Notes: generated by a model not told the origin, from the letters alone. A DNA stretch of 64,000 bases from Rhizophagus clarus (GCA_015698045.1 BLAL01000252.1:1116001-1180000); one strand, 5' to 3'. Counted from the first letter of the stretch, positions 37,901 through 49,460 are shown. Translations and numbers: made by a program.

Positions 37901-40493
37901 GCAAGTTACTCACCTCTCTACGACCGATTGTTATGCTGCTACATGATCCATACGTTCGCTTGTCAAACACAAAGCTAATTTTTCTCGTTCTCTTTCTAAC
38001 CCTATACTTTATCTTTCTCATGCTTTGGGATTGATTAATTTATCTTCTCATTTGATTCAATGTCATGTTAATAATTTGTTTTTGATGGCTAATTCTTCCA
38101 CTCCTCTTATTCAACGTTTGTTTATTTATAGATTATTGTTGATACAGTTTAGATTTTTAATTCCTATTTCTCCTTTGATGGTGGATGATTGGTCTTTATA
38201 GTCTACTATGACTGCCTTTAAATGTGATTATATCGCTTGCACTATTGCTTCCATGACTTCTACCCCGTTCTGTCTGCAACATGCTCGTTTTTCTTCAACA
38301 TTTCTGAACCTTACTCTCCCTGGCCATACCCCTTTATATTTGTGTATGAGCCCGCATGTTTTTAAGGCTTGCCTTAAGGTCCTTCGGAAACGCCATCTTT
38401 ATTATTTATCACAGTTAATCGCGCCGTCTGACTCTTATCTCATTTCTTGGACTGCTTATCAGATCGCCTATATTGCTCAACTTGCGGATAAACGTGATCG
38501 TTCTCTTCCTCATAAATGGTATCTGGACATTAAGGCCAATACAACCCTTCCTGACTCTCATGATCAGTTATTGGATCGCTATGTATGTCCCCCCTCTACT
38601 ACCTCTTCCGTTACTCTAGTCCCTGGCGTTACTACGATACAAAAGAATCGGCATTGGCTCGTTACTCTTGATGGAAATGATACTCCTCTTTTTGGCAAGC
38701 AGCTTAGCGTACAGCCTAAGAAAGATACCTGTATGATTGTTCATTGGATATCTGACTGTCTCTCCTCTCCTGGTGATATGATCTGCCTCTGTCCTTGTCT
38801 GGGCTGTGATGCGCACATTCCATTTCCTTCAGCTAACAAATATACCGCCGTTCCACCTCGCTGTACTTTCAAGGTTTCTTTGTTGAAATCTTTAATTCTT
38901 CCCACCAATTGCGAGCGTATTTGACAGACTACCACGGAAGTCATTTCTCCTTACTCTTGGGCAGATCTCAGTATTACATTGTTTCCTTATTATCGACGTC
39001 TTAATATTTTGCCCGACTTTTCTTCTTCTTCTTCTGTAGTTGAATGCGATTCGACTGTGGCTTCTCTTTTAAATGCTTTGTCTACACTCCCCTCTTCAGT
39101 TCCTCTCCCGTCAGGGTCTCATTACCGATATTATACTGATGGCTCCCTTGTTAACCTCGGAACACCTGAAGTCTCGATGGGTTGGTCTTGGGTCCAGTTA
39201 ATACCTGATGCTAGGTATCTCAATTCTGTTGCTGCATATGCGCATGGCACTATACAAAACTGGCCTTCTTCCACTAGAGCTGAAGCTGCTGCGATCTATG
39301 CTACTTTAAGCGTCTCTCCAGATGATTCCACCATCACTATCTACATGGACTCTCAAGCTGCTATTGATGGTTTGAATTTATGTGCCTCTTCTTCCTATAC
39401 TAATAGTCGTCTGTATTACAAAACCACCAACTTTGAGCTATGGGCCTCTATTGAATCTTCCATCCGATCAAAACGTCTCATCGTCTCCCCTGTCAAGGTT
39501 AAAGGCTATGATGGCAATTATTGGAACGAATTTGCTGACTCTCTTGCTAATTCTGCCCATCACTCTGATATAGCTCCTCTCTTACCTGCGGCCACGTATA
39601 CTTCCTCGCACAATGTCCACCTGGTATACGATAATATTGTTTATGAATTCAACCCTAGGCGGCTCTTCAAGCTCCACTTTCAGGCCACTTTTTTAAAGGA
39701 CCTTTTGTCTCTCAAACGTTTCCAATTTGTCTATTGTCTATATAACAAGGACGACTATGTAATTGACTGGGAACTCACTTGGTTTACTCTCAATTTTTCC
39801 CCAGCACATGACGCTTCTTTCCAGGCTTCTCATGCCGCACGGCACTATACTTTCAAGTTTAAACTCTTTCTTGATGATTTGCCTCTTTTGGAGAAGTTGA
39901 AAATTACCCGTTCTGATCTGTATATCGATCTTCTTACATGCTGCTCGTGCCGTAATTGCATAGAAGACTTGATGCACCTAATCCTCTGCTCTAAACGCCG
40001 ATCTGTTATGCATCAAATTTTACAATCCTATCAAAACCATTTGTTTTCCAAACTTCGAGAAGCTGGTGAATTGGCTGATATGAATCCTACGCCTATGCTT
40101 CAGAAACTCTCTTCTCTCTCTTGTTGGACTATTTCTTCTACTAATTGGTCCTCTTACGCGCTTATCCAGGGTTGTCTACCCACAATGTTTATTGATTTAT
40201 TTGTTGATTTACCTATCCCCAGACAGTCTGCTATGAAGGTCGTAGCCGCGATTCATAACAACTTCATTCAGAAGCTTAGGAAATGTATCTGGAATCTGCG
40301 TACTTATGATAAAAGTAAATGGAAAGACGCAATGAACATTACTCTTAAATTGAAAACTACTCCTCGACCTTCTTATTTGCCTGCCACTTCATATGTGCTT
40401 CTCTCTTCGCTATCTCCTCTGACCCATCTCGTAACTCCATGTGACTCTGAAGTTGATTGGATAAAGAACTCGATGACTCAAGGTTTGCCATAG
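34945..40493 (+). pseudogene. LINE ORF2 (endonuclease–reverse transcriptase–RNase H), broken
   Basis: Domains in order: AP-type endonuclease (FNISSFNINGLK, VCGDFNMHLD, RIDYVW, SDH at NFSDHIPV). The reverse transcriptase has GKVPGPSMITYEML, the A-box QDISKAFDS, the B-box IDQGEVISPLL and the catalytic FMDDSTLIS. RNase H has YYTDGSL, TRAEAAAIYATL, MDSQAAID and NEFADSLA. The C-terminal knuckle-like region is CCSCRNC to HLILC. About five frameshifts occur (near 35,300, 35,650, 36,650–36,700, 36,960 and 37,720). Six in-frame stops remain: TGA at 35,920, 36,220, 37,944 and 38,922, and TAG at 37,354 and 38,199. The last third (38,979–40,493, 504 codons) is fully open, so decay is recent. The endonuclease Glu appears as Asp (VVDTHL). 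Confidence 0.9.
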
Positions 40494-40810
40494 TTTAAAC
40501 ATCTGTCGGGTTTTATGGGTCGTCTAACGGTGCTACTTAATAACAGCTTTTGCAGGATGGGATGTCGATTTTTATAGTGGGCGTGTTATCCGTTATTATG
40601 TTAGCATAGTTGCTTCTACTTTGGTTGGAATATATTAAGGGGGAAGATCTAGGGAAATTTAGTGTAATGCGATTTATTCTTTTTAGGATAGGTTTATTAC
40701 TATATTTTTACTTAGGAGACTATATAGCTTTGTTTTTAGTTAGTTTTATTTTATTTTGTTTCTTTTTATAATTTGTAAATTGTATCAGTTTAATAATAAT
40801 TAATAAAAAT

Positions 40811-41994
40811 AAGGGCTACTATGCCGCGTTTGCCTTGAATTTAAATTCTTTCTTAAAGAAATTATAGATATTAGTCATATGAACCTATTGGCAATAGAGT
40901 ACCAAAAATCATAGCGGCTTCTACCATTAATATTGTGGTAGGCGTGATTTCTGTCTCAGCGTATGTCAACAAGTTCATCCATCATAGCCCAGTTCCAATG
41001 GACGTTATAGTGGGAACGACGTGAACGTGTGTGGCGAGGCATTATTAGTTTAGATTTGATTTTTATAATTTGATTTTGGGATGAGTAAAAATTTGAAAGA
41101 AAGTCGTAAAATGTTACTTTAAATAAAATTTGAACAATACCTCTTTGGTTTGATTTTATTTCTCGTTTCAATTAAAATTTAATTTATTACACTTTTCATC
41201 ATTAAACATATTAATTAAATCTCATGCGGATATGGATTATCTAAATATAAATATCATGATTAAATCAAAAAATAAAAAAAATCTTAGTTTGATTTCAGTT
41301 TCATTTCAATTAAAAATAATTGAAAATCATGTACATGTTTAATTATTTTAAATATAAATATCAATATATCATATTTAAAAATAAAACAATTTATTATTAG
41401 CACATTCTATTGAATTTTAAATATTTCGTATACATTTCTTAAAAAATTAATTTTTTTTAATCAATTTAATTAAAAATAATTATATTTTGATTAAATATTT
41501 TGCATACATTTCTTAAAAAAATCATAAAAAAAATCTTGTACATCGTACATGCAATTACTAAATATCATCCCTTTGTGATAAATAAAAAATTACGCAACAC
41601 AAATTCAACACAAATTTAACAAATTTAACGAAATTTGGCCAAAATTAATAATTTTTTACCAGAATTATCAACACGAATTGAACACAAATTGAACACAAGT
41701 TTCAGTCACGATTTATTTATGTCACGCCTGCGTTGTTGATAATTAAATAAATAAATCTGCATGATATGATTGTGCATACAGTATCGTATTTTCTGGCCAA
41801 TCAAAATTAGGCTGATCCTTGCATGTGATTTAATCTGCACGCGTTTTTTGTCCTATTTATTTTTTGTCTCTTTATTTCTTTATTTTTTTGTTCAATATTT
41901 TTCTCTTCTTTTTATTATTTCTTATCCTTTTGTTCAATATTTTTTAATTATATACAGAATATTTACATATATTTCATAATTTATTGCTTTGTAG
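40811..41994. other. A+T-rich flank of the LINE, no gene seen
   Basis: Unbiased sequence to about 41,050, then extremely A+T-rich DNA. AAATTTAACA/ACACAAATT words recur at 41,600–41,710. No believable gene; a hydrophobic frame at 41,770–41,979 is low complexity. Confidence 0.45.
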
Positions 41995-42720
41995 GTATAG
42001 AAATATTTGTTTATTAATAATAATTATTTCATTATTTTTACTTCTTTTTTTACTTTGTATCGTAATACTGACAATAATATACATGTTTCCTTTATTTCTT
42101 TTTACTTGTACTTTAATACTAACAATCGATACTAACAATACTAATTATGTTTTTTTTACTCCTTTTACTTAATACTAACAACATGTTTATTTTTTATTTT
42201 GACTTCTCTTTCTTTTATTTTTAGTTTATTCTTTGCAGGTATAGAAATATTTGTTTATTAATACTAATTATTTTCGTTTTCTTTTTACCTCTGTTACTTT
42301 ATGTCGTAATACTAACAATAATATCCATATTTCCTTTACTCCTTTTTACTTTTACATCAATACTAACGATACTAACAATACTATTTATGTTTTTTTTACT
42401 CCTTTTACTTAATATCAACAACATGTTTATTTTTCCTCTTTTTTTCATTTTTAGTTTATTCTTTGCAAGTATAGAAATATTTGTTTATTAATACTAACTG
42501 TTTTAATACTAACGCGTTTTTTACTCTAATTGTTACTTTATATCATAATACTAACAATACTATCTACGTTTCCTTTTTTTCTTTTACTTGTACTTTAATA
42601 CTAACGATAATATCCATATTTCTACTGTTTCTTTAACTCTTTTTACTCTAATATTAACAATACTAACAATACTAACAATATTTCTTTTATCTTTATATCT
42701 AATACCAACGTTACTATAGC
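41995..42720. repeat. ~235-bp tandem repeat rich in TACTAAC
   Basis: Three imperfect units begin with GTATAGAAATATTTGTTTAT at 41,995, 42,239 and 42,469 (spacing 244 and 230 bp). The first two copies share almost their full length. Each is a T/C-rich sequence with repeated AATACTAACAATA words. TACTAAC occurs about twelve times. The first two unit borders read CTTTGTAG or CTTTGCAG before the GTATAG. Confidence 0.75.
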
Positions 42721-42929
42721 TGTTTCTCTTCTAATTGTATCGTTACTCTTTCTTTTTTTACTTTTATATATTCTGTATATAGTAATAAATACTTGTAATT
42801 TTTTATAATTTAATTCATATTATATCTAATAAAATATACATTATATAAACTTATAGTACAAAAATGAATTTTGAAACATTATAAAATATTTATATAAAAT
42901 TACGAATCGTCAAAATATTTTAAAAAGTT

Positions 42930-43245
42930 GCAAAATATTACGCAATAAAATTACACAATATTACGAACCGTAAAATTACAAAACTTTGCATATCGTAATA
43001 TTTCAAAATATTTTAAAAAGTTACAAAATATTACGTTTACGCAAACTTGCAGCAGGTCTGGAAACTTATGAAATATTATGTAAAATTACGAAATATTGTG
43101 AATGCGTAAAATTACGGAATATTACGAACTGTAAAATTATGAAACTTTGCATATCATAATATTTCAAAATATTTTAAAAAGTTACAAAATATTACTCTTT
43201 CGCAAATTTGCGGCAGGTCTGAAAACTTACGAAATATTATGATGC
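42930..43245. repeat. ~160-bp direct duplication related to the 50-bp satellite
   Basis: Two copies start near 42,952 and 43,112. Both run AATATTACGAAC…GTAAAATTA, ACTTTGCATATC, TAATATTTCAAAATATTTTA, GCAGGTCTG and GAAATATTATG. The vocabulary (AATATTAC, ACGAAACT-like words) resembles the satellite at 31.8–32.2 kb, suggesting a common origin. Confidence 0.65.
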
Positions 43246-43379
43246 ATAATCTTACACAACTTTTCGCACTATAAAATTTTCTGATGAATGGACCAGGTGC
43301 ACCAAGCCTAATAAAGCCAAAAGGAATTGTTAAACAAATGTTTGAAGTTAAGAAAAATTAATTTTTAATATTTTTCAGG

Positions 43380-44520
43380 ATTGAAGTATAGTTGCATAAA
43401 GTTCTTACTAAGTGGATAAGAATGAATCACTAATATTATATATGCGTGATCAAAAAATTAAACTGTGGAAAAAATTTGAAGAAACTTTTCCTAATGATAT
43501 GAAAAAGACATCATTTATGAGCCGATTTGCAAATTGTAGTAATATCAAATATTGGGATAATATAGGCAGACTTTGTCTTACCTGTAATGAATATGGCTAT
43601 GCTCTATTTGAATCTTTAATAGCTATTGCACACAATACATTTTCGTAAAAAGAACAATTAGTAAGCAAATTTATTTTTGATAAATAAATTATTTTAGTTT
43701 AAAAAATACCAAATTTACCTTTTATTAATCTCTTTAGAATAATGTATTGTGAAAAATTGATGCTTTAAAATATCATTTACGTTATGACTATGAAAGAGAA
43801 TTGATGGTTAATGCTGATGGTACAACAAATTATAATCTATGTATTTCTCATTGCTTGCCATATGCTTTTAGAAATTGTTCTGAAAAACATAATTTACGAT
43901 GCTTAGAATGTGATAAATTTTTTGAATTATTTGAATTTATGCACTTACATGTAACAGAAGATCAAGTCACTTCTTTAGAAGAAATAAAAGAGCATTTGCA
44001 GTATTTTTTAACCTATACAATATGAAAAGTATACTTGAATGCTCAATTTAAGGCCATCTTGATCGATCTTGATAAAAATAGAGCATTATTTGTTGCTAAT
44101 TACAAGATGAGAATTTTACCAAAATCTGCTTAGAAAACTAAAGCAGAATTTTTTGGTAAATGTGAATGGACTCTTCATACGATTCTAGTTTTTACAAAAA
44201 AAAAATAATTGCAAAGAAATAGATATAAAGATATACAATCACTGGTCAACTGATACCAAGCAGGATACTTGGTTCACTGCCTCATCATTTGAAGCTATTT
44301 TTGAAATAATAAAACATAAACCAAAATGGATTAGAATAATTTCAAATAACAGGGCACATTACCATTCATCAGAATTTATGGCTATAATCGCTCATTGGAA
44401 TAAATAGTATCAAATTGAGGTTTGTAATTTGTAATTTCTTAAACTGAATGAAGCTAAAATAACAATTGATTCTCATCATGCTGCAGTAAATACTAGTGTT
44501 ATATATACTGTAGTTATTGC
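43380..44520 (+). pseudogene. Decayed transposase-like repeat gene
   Basis: Protein pieces in order: LWKKFEETFPNDMKK, GRLCLTCNEYGYALFESLI, ELMVNADGTTNYNLCISHCL, LRCLECDKFFELFEF, AQFKAILIDLDKNRALFVAN, RILPKSA then TKAEFFGKCEWTLHTILVF, HWSTDTKQDTWFTASSFEA, WIRIISNNRAHYHSSEFMA and EAKITIDSHHAAV. The spaced LIDLD, IISNN and acidic residues suggest an RNase H/DDE-type fold. I recall this order as a very common Rhizophagus repeat family. Stops include TGA after LTYTI, TAG after KSA and TAG after AHWNK, plus a frameshift at an A run near 44,200. In intact relatives I would expect DN where this copy has NN. Confidence 0.6.
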
Positions 44521-44849
44521 AATAGATTTCATATTAAAATTACCTTTTTTTTTAGATTTCTCATTCAATCAAACAATACATTCAAGTTGGTTATAATTAA
44601 GGATAGGTCTGTAAATAATTTCCAAAATCTGTAATATTGTGGATTTTGGAGTTAAATTGCAATTAGTAACCTTCAATTCCGCAATTCTGATTATACTTCT
44701 CCACAAATTAATTACAGTTTTGGCATTATGTCTGTAAAAATATGCTGTAATTAATTGATCATCTGATAATCTATTCAGTATCAATAATTACTGAAAACTA
44801 AACCAAATTACTGATGAATAATCAAAGAAATATTTTTTTTATTAAATGT

Positions 44850-45275
44850 AAAATGTTTCGCAACATTTTTCATTAAATTACTAAAAAAAGGTTGCGAAAC
44901 GTTTTTTTATTAAATTGTATATGAAAAAACATTTCGCAATGTTCTTTCATTAATTTATTAAAAAATGTTGTGAAATGTTTTTTAACTAAATTGTATATGA
45001 AAAACATTTTGCAACATTTTTTCATTAATCTATTTAAAAAAACGTTGCAAAATATTTTTTTATCAAATCTTATATGAAAAAACGTTTCGCAACATTTTTC
45101 ATTAATCTATTAAAAAACATTGTAAAACGTTTTTTTTAACTAAATTGTATATGAAAAAACATTTTGCAATATTTTTCATTAATCTATTTAAAAAAACATT
45201 GCGAAATATTTTTTTATTAAATCTTATATGAAAAAACATTTCGCAATGTTTTTCATTAAATAAAAATGCTGTGAA
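44850..45275. repeat. Tandem hairpin repeat array
   Basis: About five units of roughly 75–85 bp. Each contains AACATTTCGCAACATTTTT, a short spacer CATTAATCTATT, and the inverted partner AAAAATGTTGCGAAATGTTT, then TAAATTGTATATGA. Each unit can fold into a stem of about 18 bp. The G+C bases are concentrated in the stem core (TTGCGAAA). Confidence 0.75.
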
Positions 45276-45780
45276 GCGTTTTTTTTAATTAAACATTTTA
45301 AAAAAATGTTTTTAGCATTTTTTTAATTAAACGCATAAAAAAATATTTTTGGCATTTTTTTAATTAAACATATAAAAAATGTTTTTGGCATTTTTTTAAT
45401 TAAACGCATAAAAAAATGTCTTTTTTTAAAAAAAATAATGTTCTTTAGTATTTTTTTAATTTAAACGCTTTAAAAAAATATCTTTTTTTAAAAAAATAAT
45501 GTTCTTTAGCGTTTTTTTAATTAAACACTTTAAAATAACATCTTTTTTTTAAAAAAATAATATTCTTTAGCATTTTTTTAATTAAACGCTTAAAAAAAAG
45601 TTTTTTTTTTAATTAAACATTTAAAATAACATTTTTAAGCCTTTTTTTAATTAAACGTTTAAAAATAACATTTTTTTTATGTTTTTTTTAACTAAATTGT
45701 ATATGAAAAAATGTTTTAAAAAAATGTTTTTAGCATTTTTTAATTAAATGCTTAAAAAAAACGTCTTTTTTTAAAAAAAT
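45276..45780. repeat. Tandem T/A-tract repeat (TTTTTTTAATTAAACGC units)
   Basis: At least ten irregular units contain TTTTTTTAATTAAACGC or TTTTTAGCATTTTTTTAATT, spaced about 35–65 bp. It directly follows the hairpin array, and the first units share its TTAAAAAAATG motifs, so the two arrays may have one origin. Confidence 0.65.
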
Positions 45781-46515
45781 CTGCAATTCTGCAATTCCGT
45801 AATGTTTCTGCAATTGAATTGCGGTATTAGCAGTTCTTTGCAATATTGCAGAATATTTTTAGAATTGCGAATAATTGCGAATTGCGGAATTGCAGACATT
45901 TAGACTTCAAAATTCGCAATATTCTGCAATATTGCAAATCGCAATTATTTCGCAATTACCAATTTGCAGCACTATCCTTAGTTATAATATCCATGATGGA
46001 AAGAATATTGTGAAAGCAGCTAAACATTTATCTGGTACATCACTAGGACCCAAACATTTCTCATTTAGGTCAGATATGATGTATAGTAAAATTTTCAATT
46101 TAGGATATCTTGATCAATATTAATGCTATCAAAATAAAATTTATATCATTAGATTTGTCTCATTAAAATGAATCCAATGATATAAATTTCATTAAAATCC
46201 AATCAGCAGATCCTTTAAATACAGGGGTATGTAGAATAAGAAATTTTCAAAAATACCCTTAAAATAAGCAACTTTTTAAAAATTTTATATGATCAATAAG
46301 TAAACTCAATCCCTGGCCTATTTATATATAGTTTGGGGTCCTACATCACTGGCAAATTTAAAATCAAATCAAAATCAATTTAAACTAAATGGCAAAACTA
46401 TAAAAGGTATTTCAAATTTGTTTTACTGGAAATGACCAATTTCTGGCAAAATAATGGATTATGTATATGCACAATCACTCCATATTTTGGCCTATAGAAT
46501 AATTTTTCTTCTTCT
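45781..46515. other. Repeat-derived spacer
   Basis: The first 190 bp is built from GCAATTGCG/GCAATATTGCA words, partly shared with 44,620–44,690. The rest is A+T-rich and non-coding up to the truncated LINE. Confidence 0.4.
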
Positions 46516-47935
46516 GTAATTGCTAAACTTTGCACCAAACCAATTGTTCGTTCCCATCCAAACTTAAAGCTCATGTGGGTGACCCATGGAACGAACTAGC
46601 AGATGAATTGGCGAAAAAGGGGACAGAAGTCACTACACACCATCAGTTAAATTTTAATTTTGGGTCTCAGGACTACCGATTTAGCCCGCATTTTGAAGAT
46701 ATTCTGATAGAGCAAAAACTAAGAAACTTTCTCAATACTATGGGCAGGGTGCAAAATTGCAGTGAATGGAGAGACTTACAAATTAATGAAGACGTTTTTG
46801 TCCAGAGATCAATACAATACCAATGGGAAGTCACCTAGACTGCTATTCAGCAAGTGAAACACTTTAGGTGCACCTCTTTTAAACGGAATTCACTATGGAG
46901 TTTTATTATCAAGATCCTACACCAGCAATTACCAGTGGGCCGCTGGCTTCGAAAACGCAAACCTTTTCTTTATCGGAATTTTAATTATCAGTTTTGTAAT
47001 AATGAAGCGGATGAAACTACATCGCACTTGATCACCTGTCCTAACACGGCACATTTATGGCAATCAATTTATAAAGCACTTTGGGCTTTCCTCACCGATA
47101 CTCTTCCTCAATTTTCTGAGTCGCTATCCTCAACTACTTTAGTCGTTAGCAAAATCAATGGATGGATCGGTACATCTGCGCAATCTGCTAGATTTATGGA
47201 TTTACTCACAGGCGCGGCCGCTAGGAAAATAGACTCAGCTCAATTCACATATATACAATGACGCTTCAAATAGTCACACCGCCACACAGTATTATTTTGT
47301 GCAAAATTGTTGATCAGGTTGATTTGGCTCTTTAAATTAACCATCTGGCTCCCACGATGTGAACACACGATCGAATGGAAAAAGTACAACAGCATTTCGA
47401 AAAAAGACAAGATGTCCTCTCCTCCGGCATGCAAAGCACGAAGGCGATCTCCCCTTCAGAATCTTAGAAATGATCCTTTATCAGACGCTTCGATTTTGGA
47501 CGACCCATATCTGGCACCACCGCTAAAACCACCCATCGTTACGTGTAAAGAACATTTTTTGAAGGTGCTCGGTCGTACTTTCATACAAATGAGGGCTTTG
47601 ATTCATTCGGATAGTAGTTTCTCGTGGCTGTTTAAGAAACTACCAGATTTTTATAAAGTTAATTTATTAGGAGATGGTGACGACTTATTGATGATTAGAT
47701 CATAGGGTTATATAGTAAATTTGAGTTTAGGTTTTATTTTATTTAGTTTATTTGTTTTGGTTAATTTTGTTATAGTTTGTTTTATTTAGTTTATATATGG
47801 TTAGTTTATTTTGTTCATGGGTCACACTTAGCTGAGCTGGGGGGGTTATTTAGGTATTGTATATAATATTTGTTTTTTGAATATTTAACAATAAAAATAA
47901 CACGACCTTTGAAATAAAAAAAAAAAAAAAAAAAT
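46516..47935 (+). mobile_element. 5'-truncated LINE 3' end with poly(A) tail
   Basis: The sequence begins inside an RNase H domain (LKAHVGDPWNELADELAKKG) and stays in one frame to a stop at 47,705. It then has a 3' untranslated region and an A run of about 20 ending near 47,935. The C-terminal region includes CNNEADETTSHLITCP, the Cys/His motif typical after LINE RNase H, and a second part (PPACKARRRSPLQNLR to LLMIRS). It differs clearly from the LINE at 32.8–40.8 kb, so it is another family. Truncation at the 5' end with an intact tail is the usual product of incomplete target-primed reverse transcription. The only frame interruptions are TAG at 46,836, TGA at 47,259 and TAG at 47,271. Confidence 0.85.
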
Positions 47936-48647
47936 TATAATTATTAATCCCTTTAAAACTATTTTGAAATTTCAGATATTTAAAATACTTTAAAATAAAC
48001 TTGATAATTAATTCTAAATTAAGTATAATTTTAAAAGTAATAAATTATATTACTCAAAAAAAAAAAATAAATTAGATATTTTATTTTCTAACTTTAAATT
48101 TTTAAGAAGGCAGACTTTTGGTAGTTTCTATAATTTAAGTCCTGTTTTTCTTTTATATTTTATATATAAGTTATATTATCATCATACTTAAAACTTGCAT
48201 AATAAGCATAATTTTTTATTAGTAATTCTATAATAATCAAAATTTTTTTTTTATATTTAACAGTTATATTTAACTTTATTAAAAAAAAAATAATAGTAAA
48301 AAACTATAAAATAGCTTATTTAATAAATAAGATTAAATTCACTCCCTCATAGTACTACTAGCTTATATAAATTTATTAAAATAAATTTATCTGATTAAGT
48401 CCAATTAAATCAGATATAACCTATGAATTTTAATTAATGATTAATATTATTATATAGGGATTTTCATAACAAAAGATAAGAATGGGCTAAAAATCAAATT
48501 TAAAATTTTATGATAATTATATACTTATTGGCCTAATTTTTCAAGAAATACAATTTTTTATTAGTAATACAATTACACCTTGATATAATAAAGTTAGTGT
48601 TTGGACTAATCAGACCTTCATTATAAAAATTTGTTAATGTTATAACA
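47936..48647. other. A+T-rich intergenic DNA, no gene seen
   Basis: Almost pure A/T with homopolymer runs. No frame of note. Confidence 0.5.
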
Positions 48648-48656
48648 AATTATTTG

Positions 48657-49377
48657 GTATAGTATAGCCCAGGAAATAGATAAATAACAGAAAAAGGAGG
48701 TCAACTCAGGGTTATACAGGCTTATCAATAACTACCTGAACTGAAGTTTTATTAAATTAGTTACATAAGCAAAATCCTATATTAAAATTGTACAAAATTT
48801 TATTTTTTTCAATACATATTTAAAGAAATGTAACTGATTTCAAAAGTTAAGTTTATTCATATTAACTTTATATAGGTAAAGTGTTTCTATTTAAATTGGA
48901 CCACTGGTTATTTATTTATCAATTTTTATAAGTTTTTGCTCTTTAGTAGTAAAAAGTCAAAATTAATCTTGTTTTTCTTTGAAAATTCTAATATAAAGTT
49001 ATAAATATTTTTATTTAAAACATTTAAAAATAGTGTTTTCTTCATTTATTATGTAATATTTTCAAATGTGTAATAAAATTTTCTATAGTTTTGAGGTATT
49101 TTAAAAGCTTAATTGTATTTTTTAGAGAATATAGAAATGATATTTTAAAAAAATCGTATATTTATATAGTTTTAGATTTTGCCATTATAGCAAAAAAAAT
49201 TTTTTATTATAATTAAGATTAATTATTAGCGATCTTTTATTTTAAATATGGGTAGTGTTATATTTTAATATGATTTCTTATAATTTTACATATGATTTCA
49301 GTTCAATCTCATGACCACTAATTTGTGTAATCCTGAATTAGTCCTCCCTATTATTTATCTATCCCCTAGATATAGTG
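48657..49377. mobile_element. MITE-like element with 9-bp target duplication
   Basis: The ends are imperfect inverted repeats over about 60 bp. The left end contains CCAGGAAATAGATAAATAAC, and the reverse complement of the right end contains CTAGGGGATAGATAAATAAT. Beyond these, GGAGGTCAACTCAGGGTTAT pairs with GGAGGACTAATTCAGGATTA. The 9-bp AATTATTTG flanks both sides at 48,648–48,656 and 49,378–49,386. A 9-bp duplication with long inverted repeats suggests a Mutator-type family. No transposase is present. Confidence 0.6.
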
Positions 49378-49460
49378 AATTATTTGATATAAAAACAAAG
49401 TCATATGACTTGCTGACCTAATCAGATAATCTGAATATCTAATCTAGAAAAAAAAATTAT

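Larger units (their letters stand above)
32819..40810 (+). mobile_element. Non-LTR retrotransposon (LINE with EN, RT and RNase H), decayed
   Basis: An ~8-kb element of much higher G+C and C-rich codon use than its flanks. It has the two-ORF LINE layout: a gag-like ORF1, then ORF2 with endonuclease, reverse transcriptase, RNase H and a C-terminal Cys/His motif. RNase H after RT points to the I/Tad/R1 superfamily rather than L1 or RTE. ORF2 ends at 40,493, followed by a 3' region ending near a TAA-rich stretch at 40,795–40,810. No target duplication was found, so both ends are approximate. It cannot move on its own. Confidence 0.9.

Noticed and set aside
32819-40493. Recoding of UGA (and UAG) as tryptophan in the LINE
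   Set aside because: The host genes here do not use internal UGA, and the LINE also has several frameshifts, so mutation after insertion is the simpler explanation.
41770-42172. Two Phe/Tyr/Leu-rich open frames
   Set aside because: They overlap the T-rich tandem repeat and have no start context or conserved feature.
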